Below, piece after piece: positions 25,137-34,114 of a DNA stretch of 42,028 nt (positions are counted from its first letter, which is position 1; each line of letters begins with the position of its first letter). Source of the stretch: Rhodospirillaceae bacterium (GTDB lineage Bacteria > Pseudomonadota > Alphaproteobacteria > Rhodospirillales > Rhodospirillaceae); the NCBI GenBank assembly GCA_009694245.1, contig SHVO01000008.1, forward strand, positions 1-42,028, written 5' to 3'. Under the pieces are notes generated by a model. The model did not search any database. It saw nothing but the letters and a program-made list of their open reading frames with translations, and had not been told where the DNA came from. A program made the position numbers and the translations under genes.

Positions 25137-26170
25137 GTTTCGATCCTACCACGACGCCGATTTATGTGCAGGACGTCACGCTACGCGACGGTATGCACGC
25201 CATTCGCCATCAATACAGCATCAAGCATGTGCGCGATATCGCCAAGGCGCTCGATGAAGCTGGCGTGGATGCCATCGAAGTCGCCCACGGCGACGGTCTC
25301 AACGGCTCCAGCTTCAATTACGGTTTCGGCGCCCATAGCGATCTTGCATGGATCGAGGCGGTTGCGGAAGTCGTTACCCGCGCACGACTGACGACGCTCT
25401 TGATTCCGGGAATCGGCACGGTCGATGACTTAAAGCTGGCCCGGAATCTTGGCGTTACGTCTGTGCGCATCGCCACTCATTGCACCGAGGCCGATATCGC
25501 CAAGCAGCACATCGAAGCCGCGCGCAGCCTCGACATGGATGTTTCCGGGTTCCTGATGATGAGCCACATGATCGAACCCGACGTTCTCGCCCGCCAGGCG
25601 AAGTTGATGGAGGACTACGGCGCGGTCTGCGTCTATGTCACGGACTCGGGCGGCTCCCTCGATATGGACGGTTACCGCGATCGCCTTGAAGCTTATGAGC
25701 GCGTGCTGAAGCCGGAAACGCAACGCGGCGTTCATGCCCACCATAACCTCTCGCTGGGCGTCGCCAATTCCATCGCGGGCGTGCAGGCGGGCGCCATGCG
25801 CATTGACGCCAGCCTTGCGGGAATGGGCGCCGGCGCCGGAAACGCGCCTTTGGAGGTATTCATCGCCGCCGCGGACCGCAAAGGGTGGAAGCACGGCTGC
25901 GATTTGTACAGGCTCATGGACGCCGCCGAGGACCTTGTCCGTCCGCTGCAGGATCGACCGGTGAGGGTGGATCGCGAGACTCTCTCGCTTGGTTATGCAG
26001 GCGTGTACTCGTCGTTTCTGCGGCATGCAGAAAAGGCGAGCCAGGACTATGGCATCGACACGCGCGGAATTCAGGTCGAGCTGGGCCGCCGGCGTATGGT
26101 CGGAGGTCAGGAAGACATGATCACGGACGTGGCTTTGGATCTGGTCGAGCAGGCGAAGTCACGCATCTAG
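25133..26170 (+). CDS. 4-hydroxy-2-oxovalerate aldolase, MhpE/DmpG type
   Basis: A 345-residue metal-dependent aldolase cleaving 4-hydroxy-2-oxoacids to pyruvate and an aldehyde, which passes to the dehydrogenase partner. V-T-L-R-D-G-M-H (about 14-21) carries the arginine and the first metal-site aspartate. H-A-H-H-N (about 200-204) supplies metal-binding histidines, and [10 protein letters not shown] is the C-terminal substrate/communication region. It is translationally coupled to the preceding gene. The hydratase that normally makes the substrate (MhpD/DmpE type) is not present in the window. The TAG stop (26168-26170) overlaps the edge of a long palindrome. Confidence 0.95.
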   Translation: MSFDPTTTPIYVQDVTLRDGMHAIRHQYSIKHVRDIAKALDEAGVDAIEVAHGDGLNGSSFNYGFGAHSDLAWIEAVAEVVTRARLTTLLIPGIGTVDDLKLARNLGVTSVRIATHCTEADIAKQHIEAARSLDMDVSGFLMMSHMIEPDVLARQAKLMEDYGAVCVYVTDSGGSLDMDGYRDRLEAYERVLKPETQRGVHAHHNLSLGVANSIAGVQAGAMRIDASLAGMGAGAGNAPLEVFIAAADRKGWKHGCDLYRLMDAAEDLVRPLQDRPVRVDRETLSLGYAGVYSSFLRHAEKASQDYGIDTRGIQVELGRRRMVGGQEDMITDVALDLVEQAKSRI

Positions 26171-26221
26171 TGGTGCGGATCAAACGCTTGAGTCTCACTC
26201 ATCGTGTTTGATCCGCACCAC
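26170..26221. repeat. Long hairpin-forming palindrome A
   Basis: A perfect 16-bp inverted repeat (26170-26185 with 26206-26221, GTGGTGCGGATCAAAC and its complement), extendable to 18 with a G-U pair, around a 15-18-base loop. It begins at the stop codon of the aldolase gene. It could act as a terminator or mRNA stabiliser, or be a palindromic mobile unit. No T-run follows. Confidence 0.85.
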
Positions 26222-26235
26222 AATCCTATAGATTT

Positions 26236-26290
26236 GCTAGTGGTCCGGGCTGACAGACCACGACCGGTCTGTCAGAGTCGGACCACTAGC
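26236..26290. repeat. Long hairpin-forming palindrome B
   Basis: Outer arms GCTAGTGGTCCG / CGGACCACTAGC (12 bp; 26236-26247 and 26279-26290) and inner arms CTGACAGACC / GGTCTGTCAG (10 bp; 26250-26259 and 26266-26275) form one nearly continuous 55-base hairpin with a six-base loop. It begins with the same CTAGTGGT as palindrome A (26167-26174), so the two are related units in tandem. Confidence 0.85.
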
Positions 26291-26361
26291 GGCGAGTACC
26301 TGTGCTTGGTTGTGCGTCGTTGCGGTTTTTGAAGTTCAACTATCAGGGAAGGGAGGCGGTG

Positions 26362-27279
26362 ATGATGAAGCGGAGGCAATTTCTAGGGACAGCGGCGGCA
26401 GTCGTGCCCGCGGTCACGTGGTCGAAACTGGCGCAGGGCGGGCTTGTCGACTTGTCGGATATCAGATCGCGGGATACAAGCCCGATTGAGGTTGTTTACA
26501 AGACGCCGCATGGCAAACCCAATGGCCTCGATATTACCCGGGAAGGGATGTGGGTGATGGACCAGGGGCCGGAGAATTACATCTCGCTGATCGATCCAAA
26601 GGATGGGCGGCTGATTCGTGAATTCATGCCGAAGAACGTGCGGGCCGCCAGCGGAATCGGCATCGATGACGACGGCACCATGTGGATCGGCTCTACCTAC
26701 AACCGCATGATCGTCCACATCGACCCCAAATCCGGCAACACCATCGCCGCCTACCAGACGCCGGGAGCCGGCTTGATTTACAGGGTGGAAGGCGATCCGC
26801 CGGGCCGCAGCACGAACTTGAAGCCGGCCTACCCGCCCACCGAACCGCCACGGCAACGTCCCGCCAACGAACCCGCCCGGCTTCCCGACGGCCAGGTATC
26901 GCTCGATGCCGATGTCGCTCCTGCGGGCACGGGCGCTCACTGTATTTTGCCGAAAGGCGACGCTCTCTATGTAGCCGTACCGCCGGCGCGCGCGATCTTT
27001 ACCATCAATAAGAAAACCTGGAGGGTAACCGACATGTGGCAGGCTGCGGGCAACCGGTCCCACGATATGACGTGGGCGGATGCCGGCAAGACGAAACTCT
27101 GGGCATCGGATTCAAACCTCAATGCCTTCTATCTGCACGATATGAGGACCGGCGCGATCCTCGAAAAGCTGCAATTGCCCACGGATTCCCCGGTTATTCA
27201 CGGGGCAAAGATCTGGAACGGCCATATGTATTTCTGCGACGATGTCGGCTGGATGTGCCGCTTCAAGATGCCTGCGTAA
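26362..27279 (+). CDS. Exported beta-propeller protein (NHL/SMP-30-like), paralogue 1
   Basis: A 305-residue protein with a twin-arginine-like signal (M-K-R-R-Q-F-L-G then an alanine-rich stretch). The body is built of repeated W-V/I-x-D/G strands (G-M-W-V-M-D-Q-G, G-T-M-W-I-G-S) typical of six-bladed propellers such as SMP-30/gluconolactonase or Vgb-like proteins. No catalytic residues can be assigned with confidence. It shares the R-x-H-D-M-x-x-x-D-A-G segment with the second propeller at 31.4 kb, so they are paralogues. ATG 26362 or 26365 follows a GGGAGG site. It lies in a cluster with a TonB receptor and an IclR regulator. It may bind or lactonise the imported compound (inference). Confidence 0.75.
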   Translation: MMKRRQFLGTAAAVVPAVTWSKLAQGGLVDLSDIRSRDTSPIEVVYKTPHGKPNGLDITREGMWVMDQGPENYISLIDPKDGRLIREFMPKNVRAASGIGIDDDGTMWIGSTYNRMIVHIDPKSGNTIAAYQTPGAGLIYRVEGDPPGRSTNLKPAYPPTEPPRQRPANEPARLPDGQVSLDADVAPAGTGAHCILPKGDALYVAVPPARAIFTINKKTWRVTDMWQAAGNRSHDMTWADAGKTKLWASDSNLNAFYLHDMRTGAILEKLQLPTDSPVIHGAKIWNGHMYFCDDVGWMCRFKMPA

Positions 27280-27312
27280 CAAAGCTAAGGCTTTCGCGCA
27301 GCTCCCATGGAA

Positions 27313-27345
27313 GGCCGGCGCCCACGCAGGCCGGCCATCTTCGTT
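27313..27345 (+). terminator. Probable intrinsic terminator after the first propeller gene
   Basis: GGCCGGC (27313-27319), a ten-base loop and GCCGGCC (27330-27336) form a strong GC stem, followed by the T-rich ATCTTCGTTT. It separates the aldolase-propeller transcription unit from the IclR gene. Confidence 0.55.
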
Positions 27346-27400
27346 TCACGCGAAATCGTATAAGCTCACTTCGACCGAACGATGCGGTGGGGAGCGATAC

Positions 27401-28198
27401 GTGGCGACGCCGAAGAATCAGTCTGTCGTGAAGGCCTTTACCATATTGCGGTCGTTCCGGCGGCCGGACGAGCGGCTGACGAGCGCCGAGCTCAGCCGTC
27501 GCGCCAAATTGCCCGAAGCGTCGGGCTACCGGCTGATCCAGACATTGACGGAGATCGGGGCCGTCGTGCGCGGTCGCCAAGGCCGGTATCGGCTTGGCAT
27601 GCTGCTGGTTTCTCTGTCGAGTAACGTTGCTATCGGTGATCTGCTGCGAGACGTATCGCAGCAGATCCTCCGTGACCTGGCGTCGCGGCTGGCGCTAACG
27701 GTCCATGTGGGCATGCTTGAGGACGACATGGTGACCTATGTGGCGAAAGTCGGCGACCCCACAATATTCGCTGTACATACGCGAGTCGGCGCAAAACTCG
27801 AAGCCTACTGCTCCGGCCTTGGCAAGGGGTTGCTGGCGGCGCTGCCGCCGGACGCTCTCGAGTCCTATATCCTGGGCGGCAATCTTATTCCGCTGACGTC
27901 GCACACGATCACCGACCCTACCGAGCTGCGCGCGGAGCTGAAGCGGGTTCGCGATCGCGGCTATGCCATCGACGACCAGGTATCATCGCTCGACTTATTC
28001 TGCATGGCGGTGCCAATCCTCGGCACTGACGGCCGCACCGTTGCGGCGATCTCCGTCTCAGATGACGCCACCCGAATGACGGACCTGCGCCAGGAGGAAG
28101 TGCGCGCTGCTTTGTTCGGTGCCGCGCAAGCTATCAGTGCCCTGGTCTCTCCGAACGGCGACAAATCAGTTCCCGCGGCGCGACTCGAGCCACGCTAA
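27401..28198 (+). CDS. IclR-family transcriptional regulator
   Basis: A 265-residue regulator with an N-terminal winged helix-turn-helix (about 5-65: V-V-K-A-F-T-I-L-R-S-F, L-T-S-A-E-L-S-R-R-A-K-L-P-E-A-S-G-Y-R-L-I-Q-T-L) and a C-terminal effector-binding GAF-like domain (A-Y-C-S-G-L-G-K-G-L-L-A-A-L-P, then V-S-S-L-D-L-F-C-M-A-V-P-I). IclR proteins commonly control aromatic and short-acid catabolism, which agrees with the aldolase/dehydrogenase pair. GTG 27401 is chosen: GGGGAG lies six bases before it, and the earlier in-frame ATG overlaps the propeller gene without family-like sequence. It probably regulates the surrounding cluster; the ligand is unknown. Confidence 0.9.
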   Translation: MATPKNQSVVKAFTILRSFRRPDERLTSAELSRRAKLPEASGYRLIQTLTEIGAVVRGRQGRYRLGMLLVSLSSNVAIGDLLRDVSQQILRDLASRLALTVHVGMLEDDMVTYVAKVGDPTIFAVHTRVGAKLEAYCSGLGKGLLAALPPDALESYILGGNLIPLTSHTITDPTELRAELKRVRDRGYAIDDQVSSLDLFCMAVPILGTDGRTVAAISVSDDATRMTDLRQEEVRAALFGAAQAISALVSPNGDKSVPAARLEPR

Positions 28199-28256
28199 CA
28201 TATTGCGGCGCACAATAGCGGCCTCTCAACAGGCGAGAGATATCGTCCCGCTCTTT

Positions 28257-28288
28257 TTGACATCACCGGGCCTTGACATCACCGGGCC
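28257..28288 (+). repeat. Perfect tandem 16-bp direct repeat before the TonB receptor gene
   Basis: TTGACATCACCGGGCC occurs twice head to tail (28257-28272, 28273-28288), about 120 bases before the receptor start codon. Each copy begins with a -35-like TTGACA, but no good -10 is correctly spaced. It may be a duplicated regulator site. Confidence 0.7.
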
Positions 28289-28406
28289 ATTAAATGGACC
28301 CTTGGCACCGCGCGGATTGCCGAATGTGCTCAACGGTCGGCCCCGCATTGGGACCGGGAAGGCGTTTGGTGGACGGGGGCATACCGCTCAATGAGGGGGG
28401 AAGCGA

Positions 28407-31325
28407 ATGGATTACAGGAATAGGGTTCAGAGAAATCGGTGGAACGCGTTGAAGCTTGGTGCCTCGACGTTCGTGATGGTCGCGGCGTCACTCGCCCCTT
28501 CAGGTCCGACCCAAGCAGGCCAGGCCGCAGCAGCAACACCGGCCCCGATCGAGGAGATATTCGTCACCGGCACCAGCATCCGCGGCGCCACCGCGCCGGT
28601 CGGATCTCCGCTCGAGGTTGTCGGCCGCCTCGACATCGATAAGACGGGCGCGCAGACGGTCCAGCAGATCATGAAGACCATCCCGTCGCTCAGCAACAGC
28701 GGCGCCCTCAGCCAGGGCAGCCTCGTCGGGAGTTCCTATTACGCGCCGACCATCCATAGTTTGGGGTCCAGCGCCAGCACCTCGACCTTGGTGTTGATCG
28801 ACGGCCACCGCATTCCCCTCGGCAACACCAGCCACCCGCTCCCTGATCCCAGCATTATCCCGACGATTGCTATCGAGCGCGTCGAAGTGCTGGCCGACGG
28901 CGCCTCGTCGATCTACGGCTCGGACGCTGTCGCCGGCGTCATCAACTTCGTCACCCGCAAGAGTTATGACGGTTTGATGGCGTCCGCCCAGCGCGGTTTT
29001 GGCGACGGGTATCACACCGAGAACGCAAATCTGCTGTGGGGAACGGGGTGGGAGACGGCCAATGTCATGCTCGCCTACGGGTATTCCTTCCGTAGTCCTT
29101 TGGATGCAAATGCCCGCGATTTCTTCAATCCCGACAAACGGGCGCAGGGCGGAACCAACTTCAACAGCTTCAACTGCTGGCCCGCTACCATTCAGCCCGC
29201 CGGCAGCACGCAGATTTTTCCGTCTCCGACGTCCGCGTTGTCGGTCTCCAGTGCGACGGCCAACGCAATGTGCAACACCAACGACTTTTCAAGCGCGATC
29301 AGCGCCGAACGGCGCCACACCGTCATGGTCAAGATGTCGACGGAATTCGGCGAGCAATTCAGCGCCGCCATCGACGTCAACTATTCCAACCGCAAAAACC
29401 ACAGCACTAACTCGCGCGGCACGATCTCGGCGACAGTGTTCCAGGCCGGTGCCCAGGCCAATCCGTTCTACATCAACCCGCCGGGCGTGACGGCGACCTC
29501 GCAGACAGTGCGCGTATCGATGGACCAATTGCTCGGTCCCGGCGCCTTCGATGACAACAAGGCCGAAAATTACTACATGACCGGAAACGTCGATTACGAC
29601 GTCAATGAGGACTGGCGCATCACGCTGTTCGGAATGTCCGGGCGCGATGACAACATCAGCGACACCATCGGCTCCGTGTGCGCTAGCTGCGCCAACCTAG
29701 GCCTAAACGGCACCACGAACGCAGGCGGCAACCTGACCACCATTTCGGTGCCGGGCACGAACATCATCGTTACCACGCTCCCGCTGACGGCGGCCAACGC
29801 GCTCGACGTGTGGAACGTGGGCAGTGCCAACAGGACGTCTCCGGACATTCTGCGCAGGCTGAAAGACAACCGCAATTTCCTGCGCGCGATGCAAACCATC
29901 AATCAAGTGCGCCTGAACGTCGGCGGATCGCTCTTCGAACTGCCCGGAGGCGACGTCGGCATTGCCTTCGGCGGCGAGTGGGTCCGCTACACGCTCGATG
30001 CCGACGTTGTCCGGCCCAACAACACCGGTCCGGTCTCGACCGGCGCCGCCCTCAACAACTATTACACCTACCGCAATGTGTATTCGGCCTACGGCGAAGT
30101 CCTCGTACCCGTGATCGGGCCGGGCAACGCCATGGCGTGGGCGCAATCATTCAACCTCAACGCCTCCGTGCGCCACGACAAATACAGAATATTCGGTGGT
30201 ACCACGAATCCAAAGTTTGGCGTGGACTGGGAAGTCATCCAAGGCATAAAGGTGCGCGGCTCCATCGCAACGTCGTTCGTCGCGCCGGCGCTCACCAGCT
30301 TCGGCGCGCCGGGGACGGGTTTGTATGCCGGATCCGCCTACAATCAGTACAACGGTCAGATCAACGTTCCGTACGCCAGCTACCCAACCGCTCGCCAGAT
30401 TCCGGGCTGCCCGGCGACCGGCGACCGTTGTATTATCGGCACCGGCGCAATCCAGGGCATCAACGTTCTCAGCGGCAATCAGAGTCTTATCCCTCAATCC
30501 GGCAAGAGCTGGACAGTGGGCATCGATATTGCGCCAGCGGAATTCCCGGGGCGAGCCGCGTTCACGCTGTTCGACAACAAGTTCCGCAACGGCATCACCT
30601 CGCCAAACGCCGGCATCGCCGTGAATACACGCGCCCTCAACCAGCTGCTGACGATCTACCCGGCGGGAGCGACACCGGCGCAGATTGCGGCGGCGGTCGG
30701 TCTTGTCCCGCAAACCGGCAATCTCCCGGCGGTGGCCTACTTCATCTACGACTTCCGTCAGTACAATGTGGTAAACATCAACGTGCGCGGCATCGACGCC
30801 CAGTCCGAATATATATTTGAAACGAATGCGGCCGGCGCCTTCACGGTCGGCGGCAACATCTCCTACTTCCTGAAGTTCGATCAGTTCATGGGCGATGGCG
30901 GGGAGGTCTTCAGCCCGTTGGGGACGTCCGGCTACAACCAGACGTTCGCTTCGATCCGGGCTCAGGGGCGAACCCACTTTGGCTGGGAGTTGAACCAGAT
31001 CACCGCGGATCTCTTCATGAACTATGTCAGTTCGTACCGGAACTGGTCGGCGAACTCGGTGGTCCCGATCACGCAAACTCCTGCCGGAAACCCGCTGGCT
31101 GGCGGCGACCGCGTGAAGCCCTTCGTCACGTGGGATTTCAATCTCGCCTACAACATTGACGCCGGCGGCATATTGGGCGGACTGCAGGACACCCAGATTT
31201 TCGTGGATGCCAACAACATCCTGGATAGGCCTCCGCCGTTCTACAACGCCGCCAACGGTTACGGGCCTTACGGCGCAAATCCGCTCGGTCGCGTCGTGAC
31301 CGTCGGCGTCAGAGCGAGATGGTGA
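28407..31325 (+). CDS. TonB-dependent outer-membrane receptor
   Basis: A 972-residue outer-membrane transporter. There is a signal peptide (to about residue 37, A-P-S-G-P-T-Q-A region), then E-E-I-F-V-T-G-T-S-I, the usual beginning after a TonB box, and a plug domain with T-V-Q-Q-I-M-K-T-I-P and V-E-V-L-A-D-G-A-S-S-I-Y-G-S-D-A-V-A-G-V-I-N-F-V. The long barrel ends in the aromatic V-R-A-R-W typical of outer-membrane insertion. The class is large 'iron complex receptor'-like proteins that also import plant or xenobiotic organics in alpha- and gammaproteobacteria. ATG 28407 is preceded by GAGGGGGGAA. No TonB/ExbBD genes are in the window. Clustering with catabolic genes suggests an organic substrate rather than iron (inference). 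Confidence 0.93.
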   Translation: MDYRNRVQRNRWNALKLGASTFVMVAASLAPSGPTQAGQAAAATPAPIEEIFVTGTSIRGATAPVGSPLEVVGRLDIDKTGAQTVQQIMKTIPSLSNSGALSQGSLVGSSYYAPTIHSLGSSASTSTLVLIDGHRIPLGNTSHPLPDPSIIPTIAIERVEVLADGASSIYGSDAVAGVINFVTRKSYDGLMASAQRGFGDGYHTENANLLWGTGWETANVMLAYGYSFRSPLDANARDFFNPDKRAQGGTNFNSFNCWPATIQPAGSTQIFPSPTSALSVSSATANAMCNTNDFSSAISAERRHTVMVKMSTEFGEQFSAAIDVNYSNRKNHSTNSRGTISATVFQAGAQANPFYINPPGVTATSQTVRVSMDQLLGPGAFDDNKAENYYMTGNVDYDVNEDWRITLFGMSGRDDNISDTIGSVCASCANLGLNGTTNAGGNLTTISVPGTNIIVTTLPLTAANALDVWNVGSANRTSPDILRRLKDNRNFLRAMQTINQVRLNVGGSLFELPGGDVGIAFGGEWVRYTLDADVVRPNNTGPVSTGAALNNYYTYRNVYSAYGEVLVPVIGPGNAMAWAQSFNLNASVRHDKYRIFGGTTNPKFGVDWEVIQGIKVRGSIATSFVAPALTSFGAPGTGLYAGSAYNQYNGQINVPYASYPTARQIPGCPATGDRCIIGTGAIQGINVLSGNQSLIPQSGKSWTVGIDIAPAEFPGRAAFTLFDNKFRNGITSPNAGIAVNTRALNQLLTIYPAGATPAQIAAAVGLVPQTGNLPAVAYFIYDFRQYNVVNINVRGIDAQSEYIFETNAAGAFTVGGNISYFLKFDQFMGDGGEVFSPLGTSGYNQTFASIRAQGRTHFGWELNQITADLFMNYVSSYRNWSANSVVPITQTPAGNPLAGGDRVKPFVTWDFNLAYNIDAGGILGGLQDTQIFVDANNILDRPPPFYNAANGYGPYGANPLGRVVTVGVRARW

Positions 31326-31422
31326 TTTGCAATGGCATTCCGATCGGCTTAGGCTGACGAGATCGACATGGTTGCGAGGACGATCACACACGAATTCACG
31401 ATGTACTCTTAGGGAGGTCCCG

Positions 31423-32322
31423 ATGAACAACCTGATGAGCAAAAGAGAGCTCCTGAAAGCCGCTATCGGTACAGGGATAGGACTAAGCTTGGGCGGCAAG
31501 GCTGTCTTGGCGGCCGATGCTCCCGCCGGCCGCGCGCCGCGCGGGCTCAGTTCCAACGTCAAGCGCCGTCAGGTCAAGACCACCGCGCTGTTCAAGAGCC
31601 CGCCGGGTTTTCCCAACGCCGCGGACCTCGATCCCGAAGGCCGGGGCATCTGGATTGGCGAGCAGAAGATGTCCGCACAGAACGCCTCGATCTACAAGGT
31701 GCCCGAGCCGAAGGACCTGTCGGAGTGCGCCTGGTTGATGGACTGGAACGGCAAGCTCTTGAAGACGGTGAAAACCGAAGCTCGCAACACCAGCGGCATG
31801 GCCGTCGGCGGCGGATTTGTTTGGATGATCGCCAATGCCGCGCCCAACGGCGTTTTCCAGACCGACATGGACTCCCGCACCGTCAGCCACCGCCAGATTC
31901 CGCTGGGCGGAGGCGGCTGTCACGGCGGCAAGTATCGCGACGGCAAGTTGTGGATCGCGTCCACCCGGTTGCGCGGTCTCATGCGAGTCGATGCCACCAC
32001 CTGGCAGCCCGAACACATCATGCCGGTCAACACTTGGGACCGCACCCACGACATGGCCTTCGACGATGCCGGCGGCGTGTGGGTGATTACCGGCACCCGC
32101 TACAGCGACGATTACAAAGATGAACGCCCCGGAATGGCCAAGTACGATCTCGAAACCGGCCGGCTTCTCGAATATGCGGAGTTCGGACCCAACGATAGCG
32201 ACCCGCACGGCCTGGTGTTCTACAACGGCGCCTTCTACAGCTGCGACGCGGGCATCCATCCCGGCTGGCCGACCAACGTCAGCAAGACCGCCGGCTACGT
32301 CTTCCGCATCGACCTCACGTGA
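31423..32322 (+). CDS. Exported beta-propeller protein (NHL/SMP-30-like), paralogue 2
   Basis: A 299-residue protein with a signal-like N-terminus (K-R-E-L-L-K-A-A-I-G-T-G-I-G-L-S-L-G-G, cleavage near V-L-A-A-D). Repeated propeller strands include G-I-W-I-G-E-Q-K, G-F-V-W-M-I-A, G-K-L-W-I-A-S and G-V-W-V-I-T-G. The R-T-H-D-M-A-F-D-D-A-G segment aligns with R-S-H-D-M-T-W-A-D-A-G of the first propeller. ATG 31423 has GGGAGG five bases upstream. It follows the receptor gene by about 100 bases and is probably co-expressed. Function unknown; a secreted binding protein or lactonase/hydrolase would fit. Confidence 0.75.
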   Translation: MNNLMSKRELLKAAIGTGIGLSLGGKAVLAADAPAGRAPRGLSSNVKRRQVKTTALFKSPPGFPNAADLDPEGRGIWIGEQKMSAQNASIYKVPEPKDLSECAWLMDWNGKLLKTVKTEARNTSGMAVGGGFVWMIANAAPNGVFQTDMDSRTVSHRQIPLGGGGCHGGKYRDGKLWIASTRLRGLMRVDATTWQPEHIMPVNTWDRTHDMAFDDAGGVWVITGTRYSDDYKDERPGMAKYDLETGRLLEYAEFGPNDSDPHGLVFYNGAFYSCDAGIHPGWPTNVSKTAGYVFRIDLT

Positions 32323-32392
32323 TGCCGATGGAGATTTCTTCGGGCCGGGTGAATCCGGCCCGGAGAGCTTTCTTTTTGAGCGTTGAAACATA

Positions 32393-32611
32393 ATGCAGAT
32401 CGAAACCGACAACTTCGTCGCGCGCATCCGCGCGGAGGACTTCGGCCTTCCGATCAACATCCCATCCTCGCTCGAAAATGCCCGTGGCTGCCGCAACAAG
32501 GCCGGCATCAAGCGGCACAGCGTCGGCAATTCATTTGGGTTCGAGGGTATTCCGGAAAACCACCCGAACCATCATGTCATGATGCCGTCGACCATGTGGG
32601 TCCCGGCATGA
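32393..32611 (+). CDS. Small unrecognised ORF
   Basis: A 72-residue frame (M-Q-I-E-T-D-N-F) between the second propeller and the amidohydrolase, with only a weak GAGCG upstream. It ends rich in His/Pro/Met and has no recognisable motif. It may be a genuine small gene or the leftover of a larger one. Confidence 0.25.
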   Translation: MQIETDNFVARIRAEDFGLPINIPSSLENARGCRNKAGIKRHSVGNSFGFEGIPENHPNHHVMMPSTMWVPA

Positions 32612-32749
32612 TCAGCCGATCACCGGCTCCGAAAATGATCGATTTCGTCAAAGAGAACCGCCGGTCGCCCGATCAGGCGGTCGCTTGTCTCGGCCGCTCC
32701 TGCTCCTGCGGCATATTCAATCCCTCCAGGGCCAAAAGGATTATCGAAG

Positions 32750-34087
32750 ATGCGCGCAAGCAAACCTTCTAGCTGCATCTTCCTCGCTGTCGCTGCGTTA
32801 TTCGTCGCGACACCCGTCTGCGCGGAGACGACCGTGCTGAGGAATTTTACGCTGATCGACGGCACCGGCCGTGCGGCGGTCGCGGCATCGGCGATGGTCG
32901 TTGACGACGGCAAGATTTCCTGGATCGGCCCAATGACGCAATTGAAAGCGCCGGCGGGAGCGGCCGCCGTTGATCTTTCAGGCAAGTTCGTGATGCCCGG
33001 GATCATTAACCTCCACGGCCACATCGGCAATGTGAACGGCCTGACGCAGGACAAGAAGTTCTTCACCCGCGAGAACGTCGAGAAAGACCTCAGAAACCTC
33101 GCTTCCTACGGCGTGACCACCGTCCAGACGCTGGGAACGGACGCCGACATCATTTTCCCGATCCGTGCCGCGCAACGCGCCGGTCGCCCGACCATGACCC
33201 GCGTCTATACCTCCGGCCAAGGCATCGTCTTCAAGGGCGGCTACGGCGGTGTCCCCGGCCTCAATGAGCCGGTGGCCACTGCGGCCGAAGCAGCCAAGGC
33301 AGTGGAGACCCAGGTCGCCAAGGGCGTCGATTTCGTCAAGATCTGGGTGGACGACGAACTCAAGACGATGCCCACCATGCCCGCCGAGATCAGCCAGGCG
33401 GTCATTGACACGGCGCACCGGCACAAGATTCGCGCCCTGGCTCACGTCTTCTATCTCGCCGACGCCAAGCGCCTGACGGACCAGGGCATCGATGGCTTCG
33501 TGCATAGCGTCCGCGACCAGCCAGTCGATCAGGCGCTCATCGACAGTATGAAGAAGCGCGGCACCTGGATGGTCTCGCCGACGCTGAGTCGTGAAATCGC
33601 TCTGTTCGTTTACGGCACGCCGGCGCCGCAGCTCACCGATCCGTTTTTCATCCGCGGCGTGACACCCGAAGTGCTGGCCTTGCTGGCAAGCCCGGAACGG
33701 CAGAAATCCATTGCCGACGGTCCGAACTACCGCCCGTTTCAGGACTTCTTTCGCACCGCCATGGGCAACTCTAAACGCCTGATCGATGCCGGCGTGAATA
33801 TGGGTTTCGGCACGGATTCCGGCCCGCCCGGTCGCTTCGGCGGCTATCACGAACACTGGGAGCTGGCGTTAATGGTTGAGGCCGGCATGACGCCGGCGCA
33901 AGCCATCCGGTCCGCCACCGGGACGGCGGCCTCCTATCTTAATGCTAAGGACTTGGGCACCCTCGAGACGGGAAAATGGGCGGACTTGATCGTGCTCAAT
34001 GCTGATCCGCTGGCAGACATTAAGAACACCCGGACGATCAACGCGGTGTATATCGCGGGTAACGCAATCCCCGCCGTCAAACCGTAA
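32750..34087 (+). CDS. Secreted metal-dependent amidohydrolase (imidazolonepropionase-like)
   Basis: A 445-residue TIM-barrel hydrolase with a signal peptide (to about residue 25, V-C-A/E). Metal-binding motifs of the amidohydrolase superfamily are visible: N-L-H-G-H (about 86-90), V-K-I-W (about 200), A-L-A-H, G-F-V-H-S and G-F-G-T-D-S. The order and the D-L-I-V-L-N-A-D-P-L-A-D-I C-terminus match the 'imidazolonepropionase and related amidohydrolases' group, whose exported members cleave amides, lactones, carbamates or peptides. The substrate cannot be predicted. The gene probably belongs to the receptor cluster, and the MFS gene begins 27 bases after its stop. Confidence 0.88.
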   Translation: MRASKPSSCIFLAVAALFVATPVCAETTVLRNFTLIDGTGRAAVAASAMVVDDGKISWIGPMTQLKAPAGAAAVDLSGKFVMPGIINLHGHIGNVNGLTQDKKFFTRENVEKDLRNLASYGVTTVQTLGTDADIIFPIRAAQRAGRPTMTRVYTSGQGIVFKGGYGGVPGLNEPVATAAEAAKAVETQVAKGVDFVKIWVDDELKTMPTMPAEISQAVIDTAHRHKIRALAHVFYLADAKRLTDQGIDGFVHSVRDQPVDQALIDSMKKRGTWMVSPTLSREIALFVYGTPAPQLTDPFFIRGVTPEVLALLASPERQKSIADGPNYRPFQDFFRTAMGNSKRLIDAGVNMGFGTDSGPPGRFGGYHEHWELALMVEAGMTPAQAIRSATGTAASYLNAKDLGTLETGKWADLIVLNADPLADIKNTRTINAVYIAGNAIPAVKP

Positions 34088-34114
34088 CATCGGCGTAGGC
34101 GAGGGCAGGGGGGG

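Noticed and set aside
30196-30205. GTGGTACCAC palindrome similar to the REP-like core
   Set aside because: It lies inside the TonB receptor coding region, lacks the CCG/ATTA flanks of the family and is likely chance.
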